DNA of 10,697 nt from JBDTRY01 sp039931435 (GTDB lineage: Bacteria > Acidobacteriota > Thermoanaerobaculia > Gp7-AA8), in assembly GCA_039931435.1 (NCBI GenBank), contig JBDTRY010000127.1:1-10697 (forward strand), given 5' to 3'. Both the position numbers and the translations under genes were made by a program. This document shows positions 6,699 through 10,697 of the stretch, piece after piece (position 1 is the first letter of the stretch; the number at the start of each line of letters is the position of its first letter). Below the pieces are notes generated by a model. The model worked only from the letters and a program-made list of their open reading frames with translations. It had not been told where the DNA came from and did not search any database.

Positions 6699-7859
6699 TC
6701 AGGATGTGGCGCGGACATCCGCGAGAGCACGCAGAACCTCGGCAGCCGGTTCCGGGAATGATCCCCTCCCGAAAAATATGTGGCGGGCCAGCGCGCTGAA
6801 GGGCGGCACGCGGAGCATGGTGCATGCCCCCTCCAGCAGCAGAGGCGAATCGAAGACGGAAATGGCGCGGCGCATCCAGCGACGCGATATGAATCGCGTC
6901 CGGAAATGCTCCCCCGAGTACGAGGTCAGGACATCGCCTCGCTTCGCCGCGGCAGCTGTGGCGATTACCTCGGCTGCGAACCGCGTCAATCGCAGCGAGC
7001 CATCAAAGCCACCGGCGGTGAGCGGGGACACCGCACCGGCCGCGTCGCCGACGAGCAGACCGCGTTCGTTCGAGATGCGAGGAAGCAAACCACCGACCGG
7101 GATGCGGCCGCCTCTCCGTTCCCGGACCGTGGCCTTCGAAAGATCGAAGAGGTGGGCGATGCGCACTCTGAATTTCCGCAACGCCTCGAGGACATGGAAC
7201 CGTTCGCCATAACCTCCCACTCCGAGGTGCGTCTCTTCACCGTCCTGAACGATCCAGGCGATATAGCCCGGGGCGATGACGGGATCGAGAAAGCAGTGCA
7301 TGGCAGCCGGCCCCTCGAGCGACACGCCCTCCAGCACCTCTTCCGCGCCAACGATCCACTCCCGGTTCTCACTGAGCCCGAGATCCGAGGCTACCTGAGA
7401 CCGAGAACCGTCGGCTCCAACGAGGATGGTGGTGGAATGAGACTGCAGCTTTCCTCGGAATTCGATCCTGACGTTGGAGCCTTGACCGGATTCTTCAGAG
7501 TTCAGAAAACGGCTCGAAGGTGAAAACCGCACCCCGTTCCGTACACAGGCGCTGAGCAACTCTGCGTAAAGAAGTCCCATGCGCCCGACGCGAAACTCGT
7601 CATGGTCGCTGTTGAGGGTCAGCGGCCGCAAGGCTGGAGAATAGAGCACAACGTTCCGGATCGGAGGACCAAGGAGGCGATCCGGCAGTGCGAAATCCTC
7701 GAGCGTGCGCCGCACGAAGATTCCAGTCGTGTGCACGGAGGCAGTGAGGTCGGCTTTGCGGTCGATCAGAAGTACGCGAAGCCCGCGCGCGGAGAGATCG
7801 CGTGCCAGGGAAAGCCCGGCGATCCCGGCGCCGACAATCGTTGCATCAAACGACGGCAT
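6699..7859 (-). CDS. FAD-dependent geranylgeranyl reductase family oxidoreductase
   Basis: A 386-residue flavoprotein from the ATG at 7859. The frame runs further upstream into the prenyltransferase gene, but the FAD-binding fold starts at residue 5: ATIVGAGIAGLSLARDLS (GxGxxG, 9-14) followed by D33 of the second strand. The second FAD motif is LLVGDAAGAVSPLTAGGFDG (268-287), typical of geranylgeranyl reductases and p-hydroxybenzoate hydroxylase-fold enzymes. The family saturates double bonds of isoprenoid chains (archaeal lipids, chlorophyll side chain, menaquinone or polyprenol). The substrate-cavity motif YxWxFP of archaeal enzymes appears here as GYIAWIVQ (198-205), a clear departure. The gene overlaps the prenyltransferase stop by 14 nt, implying translational coupling and a prenyl substrate. 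Other FAD reductases or hydroxylases of this fold remain possible. Confidence 0.82.
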   Translation of the reverse strand: MPSFDATIVGAGIAGLSLARDLSARGLRVLLIDRKADLTASVHTTGIFVRRTLEDFALPDRLLGPPIRNVVLYSPALRPLTLNSDHDEFRVGRMGLLYAELLSACVRNGVRFSPSSRFLNSEESGQGSNVRIEFRGKLQSHSTTILVGADGSRSQVASDLGLSENREWIVGAEEVLEGVSLEGPAAMHCFLDPVIAPGYIAWIVQDGEETHLGVGGYGERFHVLEALRKFRVRIAHLFDLSKATVRERRGGRIPVGGLLPRISNERGLLVGDAAGAVSPLTAGGFDGSLRLTRFAAEVIATAAAAKRGDVLTSYSGEHFRTRFISRRWMRRAISVFDSPLLLEGACTMLRVPPFSALARHIFFGRGSFPEPAAEVLRALADVRATS

Positions 7860-8598
7860 GCGGGCCCCACTCCACCGAGGCACTCGGTGCTCGCTCGTCC
7901 GGAGGAAGGACGGCGCCGAACCTCCGCTGGCGTCCTCGGTACGCATCCACGGCGCATGCCAGATCCCCGGCGTCGAAGTCGGGCCACATTCGATTTGAGA
8001 AATAGAGTTCCGCGTACGCGCACTCCCAGAGAAGGAAGTCGCTGAGACGCTGTTCACGCCCGGTGCGGATCAGAAGATCGACCGGCGGCACCGAGGGGTC
8101 GGCGTTGTTCGCTTCAGCAATGCGCCGGGCGAACTCCTCGCGGGAGCAATTTCCTCCGGCCCTCGATGCCCGGACGATGGAATCGCGGGCCGAATAGTCC
8201 ACGGCAATCTGCACGTGGATCTTCGTCGCTCCGAGCGTGGTCTGCTCCGCGGCATCGATGACCGCCAGGAGATCGTCACGGAGTCTGTCGCGGCGCCCGA
8301 TTACGGAGAGCCGCACGCCGTTCTCGCGGCACCGATCCGCCTCGCTGCGAAGGAACCGGCTGAACATGCTCATCAGTGCCGAGACCTCTCCTGCCGGCCG
8401 GCGCCAGTTGTCCGAGGAGAAGGCATAGAGAGTGAGAAAAGCGATTCCGTGATGGGGCGCGGCCTCGATCACGCCACGCACTGAGTCGGCGCCGGCCCGA
8501 TGACCGCGAGTACGCGGCCAGCCGCGCTCAGCAGCCCAGCGGCCATTGCCATCCATGATGATGGCAGCATGCAGCGAATCGGTGGGTATCTCGTCCAT
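7846..8598 (-). CDS. uppS: Cis-prenyltransferase (isoprenyl transferase, UppS family)
   Basis: A 250-residue cytosolic or membrane-associated enzyme that extends allylic diphosphates with isopentenyl diphosphate in cis, normally to undecaprenyl diphosphate, the carrier for peptidoglycan and O-antigen. Motifs in order: HAAIIMDGNGRWA (10-22; catalytic D16), RGHRAG (31-36), LYAFSSDNWRRP (57-68), DLLIRTGREQRLSDF (174-188; R178 and R184 contact diphosphate), ECAYAELYF (192-200; E197) and WPDF. Full length for the family. Two normally firm motifs differ: NYGGR is DYSAR (134-138) and RTGGE is RTGRE, as I recall for secondary copies rather than the housekeeping enzyme. It is not in the usual frr-uppS-cdsA setting but overlaps a prenyl-reductase-type gene. 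The ATG at 8598 has GAAAGGGAAG just upstream. A palindromic operator candidate lies 19 nt before the start. Confidence 0.92.
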   Translation of the reverse strand: MDEIPTDSLHAAIIMDGNGRWAAERGWPRTRGHRAGADSVRGVIEAAPHHGIAFLTLYAFSSDNWRRPAGEVSALMSMFSRFLRSEADRCRENGVRLSVIGRRDRLRDDLLAVIDAAEQTTLGATKIHVQIAVDYSARDSIVRASRAGGNCSREEFARRIAEANNADPSVPPVDLLIRTGREQRLSDFLLWECAYAELYFSNRMWPDFDAGDLACAVDAYRGRQRRFGAVLPPDERAPSASVEWGPHAVV

Positions 8599-8616
8599 TT
8601 TGCTTCCCTTTCAAGA

Positions 8617-8633
8617 ACTTTGTATTGCAAAGT
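8617..8633. promoter_or_regulatory. Candidate operator upstream of the prenyltransferase/reductase pair
   Basis: ACTTTGTATTGCAAAGT is a perfect 6-bp inverted repeat around a 5-nt spacer. It lies in the 51-bp AT-rich gap between the winged-helix regulator gene and the prenyltransferase gene. A second copy is at 9659-9675. On the minus strand the two sites also share CTTGA two bases beyond the palindrome. The overlap with the only available promoter space fits repression of the downstream pair by the neighbouring regulator. I could not assign -35 and -10 boxes. Confidence 0.65.
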
Positions 8634-8649
8634 ATTTGCCTAAATTTTT

Positions 8650-9027
8650 TTAGTTCCGCCGGGTTGCCCGGATGAGAGCTTCCATGTGATCGAGATATCG
8701 CTGAAGCGCCTTCCTGCCCTTGGGCGTCAGCCTGTACTGGCTTCTGGGGACACGCCCTTCGAACGACTTGGTACAGGTGACGTACTCGGCCTCCTCGAGC
8801 TTGCGGCCGTGAACACTGAGGTTGCCGTCCGTGGTCTTCAGGAGGGTTTTCAACTCGGTGAAGGTCAGAGAATCATTCACTGCCAGGGCGCTGACCATCC
8901 CCAGGCGCAGCCGCTCGTGAATGAGGCGATCCAGATCGGCCGTCTTCTCCACGGCCTTCCCTCTGGTTGCGTCCGTTTCTACCAACCGGGATTCGTGCTC
9001 CGCGGAGGCCTGGCTTCGTTTAGCCAC
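8650..9027 (-). CDS. Winged-helix transcriptional regulator (HTH_34-like)
   Basis: A 125-residue DNA-binding protein. The first 30 residues are polar and low in conservation. From 31 the fold is helix (LDRLIHERLRLGMVSAL), helix (TFTELKTLLK, 55-64), recognition helix (DGNLSVHGRKLEEAEYV, 67-83), then a wing with KSFEGRVPRSQYRLTPKGR (87-105) and a C-terminal helix. The order and the phrase DGNLSVH-RKLEE are typical of the small winged-helix family PF13601, related to MarR/ArsR types, with no visible sensor domain. The start is GTG at 9027, with AGGAGG 4 nt upstream. The start codon overlaps the stop of the membrane-protein gene by 8 nt, so the two are translated together. It probably binds the CTTTG-N5-CAAAG palindromes on either side of this two-gene unit and so controls itself and the prenyltransferase pair. 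Confidence 0.85.
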   Translation of the reverse strand: MAKRSQASAEHESRLVETDATRGKAVEKTADLDRLIHERLRLGMVSALAVNDSLTFTELKTLLKTTDGNLSVHGRKLEEAEYVTCTKSFEGRVPRSQYRLTPKGRKALQRYLDHMEALIRATRRN

Positions 9028-9637
9028 CGTACCTCCTGGCGATGATGATTCCGAAGACGATATGCAGCACTCCGAAGCCCAGCCCCATGGCCAGCGCTCC
9101 GACGAGCGCAGAACTGAACAGGGCCACGCTTCCCAGAAAGAGAAAGAGCAGTCCCATGAGCGGGACTACGGGCACCGAGTACGTCCCGGCGGTAACAACG
9201 GCCACGCCATAGAGAAGCAGCCAGGTGCCCGGTAGCATGTTGAAAAGGTCTTCCCGGACCAGGACGATCGTCAGCAGTCCACCGGCGAGAATTGGTGGGG
9301 CGAAGCTCAGAGCAAACTGCCGAGCCGGCCGGGAAAGAAATGCCACGCCCGCGGCGCGCGACTTCAGAGCGACGGCAAAGGCGCCGGCGCTGCCGGCAAC
9401 GATGGCCGCTGCCAGCCAGGTCATGAGCCAGGAAGCGCGGTCCGTCTGACCGGAGGCGATCAGAGATGCCGCCAGCCCGGTCAGCCCCATCACTACACCG
9501 CCCCATCCGGGGACTGCCGTGAAGGAACCGGCTCTCTCCATGGCATCGCGGATATAGAGGAGATTCTCGGCCGCATGCTCGTGAAGGGCGACGGGCTCGT
9601 CGGCTGGTTCAGGGGGCATCGCTATGGATCGTCTCAT
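9020..9637 (-). CDS. Six-helix membrane protein paired with the regulator
   Basis: Up to 205 residues. A short cytosolic start with the helix AAENLLYIRDAMERAGSFTA (22-41) leads into about six membrane segments near 46-62, 70-92, 108-128, 138-153, 157-175 and 178-200. No enzyme motif is seen. The phrase ENL-YIR-xMERA-xFTAVPGWGG is one I associate with conserved hypothetical membrane proteins found beside small winged-helix regulators, so it may sense or respond to a membrane signal. Two starts are possible: ATG 9637 or ATG 9619 (MPPEPADEP). Neither has a good Shine-Dalgarno site. A consensus TTGACA at 9656-9651 would place the transcript start near 9621, which favours the shorter, nearly leaderless form. 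The gene is 37 nt downstream of the DinB-like gene and overlaps the regulator gene. Confidence 0.75.
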   Translation of the reverse strand: MRRSIAMPPEPADEPVALHEHAAENLLYIRDAMERAGSFTAVPGWGGVVMGLTGLAASLIASGQTDRASWLMTWLAAAIVAGSAGAFAVALKSRAAGVAFLSRPARQFALSFAPPILAGGLLTIVLVREDLFNMLPGTWLLLYGVAVVTAGTYSVPVVPLMGLLFLFLGSVALFSSALVGALAMGLGFGVLHIVFGIIIARRYGG

Positions 9638-9650
9638 CCGGGCGAGCCTG

Positions 9651-9656
9651 TGTCAA
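9651..9656 (-). promoter_or_regulatory. Consensus -35 box TTGACA beside the operator
   Basis: On the minus strand TTGACA follows the palindrome at 9659-9675 after two bases. At 17-bp spacing the -10 would be GACGAT (9633-9628), a weak three-of-six match. Transcription would begin near 9621, two bases before the internal ATG at 9619. A protein on the palindrome would sit against the -35 and block polymerase. Confidence 0.4.
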
Positions 9657-9658
9657 GT

Positions 9659-9675
9659 ACTTTGCAAAACAAAGC
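9659..9675. promoter_or_regulatory. Candidate operator upstream of the membrane protein/regulator pair
   Basis: ACTTTGCAAAACAAAGC keeps the CTTTG-N5-CAAAG palindrome seen at 8617-8633 (perfect 5-bp arms, same 5-nt spacing). Its right end touches the stop codon of the DinB-like gene (9675-9677) and its left end adjoins the TTGACA at 9651-9656. This is the expected position for autoregulation of the regulator operon. Confidence 0.65.
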
Positions 9676-10169
9676 TATGCCTGATCTGCGTGCAGTCGTT
9701 TGATCAATTGGATCTGACCAGCGTGATAGAGATCGTGCGCAACCAATCCCGTAATCAGGCCGGCGAAATCGTACTCACCGGATCTGCGGCTCAGGTCCGC
9801 GTCGTTCAACTGCGACACCGCCAACCGCAAGGCGTGGTGCTCGTCGCTGAGCAGTTGCAACTCCCTCCGCCAGTCGTCCTCCCCCAGGCCGTCAGGACGG
9901 GAAAACCAGTTGCTGCCTCGCACGGTGAAGCCTCCCCGCTTCTCTCCCGTGACACGCCGGCGCACGGCGTACTTCCAGTAAGAGGCGTGAACGGTCAACT
10001 CCCAGATGTTGTGGCGTTCCGGAGCGGGACGCCAGATCGCTTCATCGAAGCCCAGCCCCCGGAGCGATCCACGCAGATTCGTTCCATGCCAGGACTTTCG
10101 GTCGAAGGCCTGATCGAGGCTGCGCAGAAGCAGAGAGACCGATGGGTTTTCAGGCTGTTGTCGCGCCAT
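9675..10169 (-). CDS. DinB-fold (DinB/YfiT-like) putative metal-binding protein
   Basis: A 164-residue four-helix-bundle protein from the ATG at 10169, chosen because AAAGGAAG lies 5 nt upstream; the in-frame ATG at 10193 lacks such a site. The family's histidine triad is visible: H61 in NIWELTVHASYWKYAVRRR, and H145 and H149 in LVAHDLYHAGQIQLIKRL (HxxxH). An extra H28 is in SWHGTNL. Members bind a divalent metal; some are thiol-dependent transferases (bacillithiol, mycothiol) and many are damage-inducible, but the substrate here is unknown. The stop codon TAG abuts the operator candidate at 9659-9675. It is on the same strand as the membrane protein and regulator genes, 37 nt away, yet the palindrome and TTGACA between them suggest a separate promoter for those. 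Confidence 0.82.
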   Translation of the reverse strand: MARQQPENPSVSLLLRSLDQAFDRKSWHGTNLRGSLRGLGFDEAIWRPAPERHNIWELTVHASYWKYAVRRRVTGEKRGGFTVRGSNWFSRPDGLGEDDWRRELQLLSDEHHALRLAVSQLNDADLSRRSGEYDFAGLITGLVAHDLYHAGQIQLIKRLHADQA

Positions 10170-10383
10170 GCCGTCTTCCTTTCTCTCATCCATTGAGTGT
10201 CGAGACGATCGCATCCGACTCTCCAGTCATTCTGAAACGATGCACTGTATCGGAATGTTTCGGCACTCCGTGGTCTCGGTTCGAATCCCTCGTTTCATGA
10301 GAGCGTCGAGCGACCAAACTGCCATCCAGAGCGGGGGAACGGCGCTGGCGCCGGTGTCGGTGCATGCCACGACTACTGCCGCG
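10170..10383. other. Non-coding stretch upstream of the DinB-like gene
   Basis: No gene with a ribosome binding site is visible. The segment should hold the promoter of the minus-strand DinB-like gene, but no convincing -35/-10 pair was found. A tight 6-bp inverted repeat, CGGCGC-TG-GCGCCG, is at 10340-10353. The phrase CAGTCATTCTGAAACGATG near 10225-10243 and GCGTCGAGCGA near 10303 look like decayed pieces of the GTCATCC repeats that follow. Confidence 0.4.
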
Positions 10384-10477
10384 TGTCATCCTGAAGCGTC
10401 GAGCGAAGGATCGCTTCTACCTTCCCGGTGACCATCTCGATGAAGGGCACGATTCTCGTTGACGAGATCCTTCGGTC
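10384..10477 (+). repeat. GTCATCC-family repeat, copy A
   Basis: 94 bp that recur at 10604-10697 with an offset of 220 and about four mismatches. It begins TGTCATCCTGAAGCGTCGAG and ends at GAGATCCTTCGGTC. Its first 29 bases pair in part with the inverted arm at 10465-10499, giving a REP-like stem-loop. Confidence 0.85.
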
Positions 10478-10499
10478 GCTTTGCTCGCTCAGGATGACA
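10465..10499 (-). repeat. Inverted arm of the GTCATCC-family repeat
   Basis: Read on the minus strand this begins TGTCATCCTGAGCGAGCAAA and runs into GCGACCGAAGGATCTC. It is an inverted relative of the start of copy A (10384-10412), so the two form a BIME-like pair with a spacer of about 52 bp. Confidence 0.7.
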
Positions 10500-10534
10500 A
10501 ACTCCCCAGACCCCGCAAGAACGATGGGCGTTTC

Positions 10535-10575
10535 ATTAGAAGCGTGGAGAGAAGGATCCCTTCTACCCTCCTGGT
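10535..10575 (+). repeat. Decayed middle copy of the GTCATCC-family repeat
   Basis: The phrase GAAGCGTGGAGAGAAGGATC followed by CTTCTACC and CTGG matches copy A from 10393 with scattered changes. The lead-in reads TTCATTA instead of TCATCCT. It lies between copies A and B and is a degenerate third unit of the array. Confidence 0.6.
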
Positions 10576-10603
10576 TGCTCCGCAAGATCGCGTATTGGAA
10601 ACC

Positions 10604-10697
10604 TGTCATCCTGAAGCGTCGAGCGAAGGATCTCTTCTACCTTCCCGGTAGTCATCTCGATGAAGGGCACGATTCTCGTTGACGAGATCCTTCGGTC
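10604..10697 (+). repeat. GTCATCC-family repeat, copy B (cut by the window edge)
   Basis: This matches copy A (10384-10477) except near 10632 and 10650-10653. It runs into the end of the window, so the full length and any inverted arm beyond it cannot be seen. Confidence 0.85.

Noticed and set aside
6702..6720. Shared terminator between the convergent JAB-like and FAD-enzyme genes
   Set aside because: GGATGT and ACATCC can form a 6-bp stem inside the end of the FAD-enzyme gene, but there is no T-tract on either strand and only 11 nt separate the genes.
6780..7523. 247-residue plus-strand frame opposite the FAD enzyme
   Set aside because: Composition typical of an antisense frame (many R, E, G, H), no domain; the opposite strand carries two clear FAD motifs.
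9624..10196. 190-residue plus-strand frame opposite the DinB-like gene
   Set aside because: Antisense to a protein with the conserved histidine triad; no ribosome site or domain.
10384..10697. CRISPR array
   Set aside because: Repeats are long (94 bp), few, partly inverted and decayed, with no uniform spacers and no cas genes.

Overview
The window is GC-rich double-stranded bacterial DNA with compact genes, good Shine-Dalgarno sites and several families of short palindromic repeats between genes. The gene content (large secreted beta-propeller and BNR/Asp-box proteins, a winged-helix regulator paired with a small membrane protein, a DinB-fold protein, dispersed GTCATCC-type repeats) suggests a free-living Gram-negative soil or sediment type bacterium. 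Acidobacteriota is my best guess, but nothing in the window fixes the phylum.

Layout. Positions 1-476 hold no intact gene. They contain a 209-bp direct repeat (48-256 and 364-572) that carries REP-like hairpins plus a copy of the last 32 codons (including the stop) of the neighbouring enoyl-CoA hydratase gene. The intact enoyl-CoA hydratase/isomerase gene (477-1235, minus) resembles cyclohexadienecarbonyl-CoA hydratases. Upstream of it on the same strand is a secreted protein of about 923 residues built from beta-propeller repeats (1309-4080, minus). A 472-bp divergent region (4081-4552) holds a large REP-like inverted repeat (4205-4309). Two exported proteins follow on the plus strand: a four-Asp-box BNR protein (4553-5746) and a JAB/MPN-fold, DUF4329-like protein (6022-6687).

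The right half is a run of five minus-strand genes, read from right to left: a DinB-fold protein (10169-9675), a six-helix membrane protein (9637-9020), a winged-helix regulator overlapping it by 8 nt (9027-8650), a cis-prenyltransferase of the UppS family (8598-7846), and a geranylgeranyl-reductase-type FAD enzyme overlapping it by 14 nt (7859-6699). Two copies of a CTTTG-N5-CAAAG palindrome lie in this run, one before the membrane protein/regulator pair and one before the prenyltransferase/reductase pair. They are the natural candidates for the regulator's operators. The simplest reading is one small regulon: a self-controlling regulator that also controls a two-gene module making and partly saturating a polyprenyl lipid.

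From 10170 to the right edge there is no gene; the last 314 bases are an array of REP-like units. No tRNA, rRNA, CRISPR array or transposase gene was seen.
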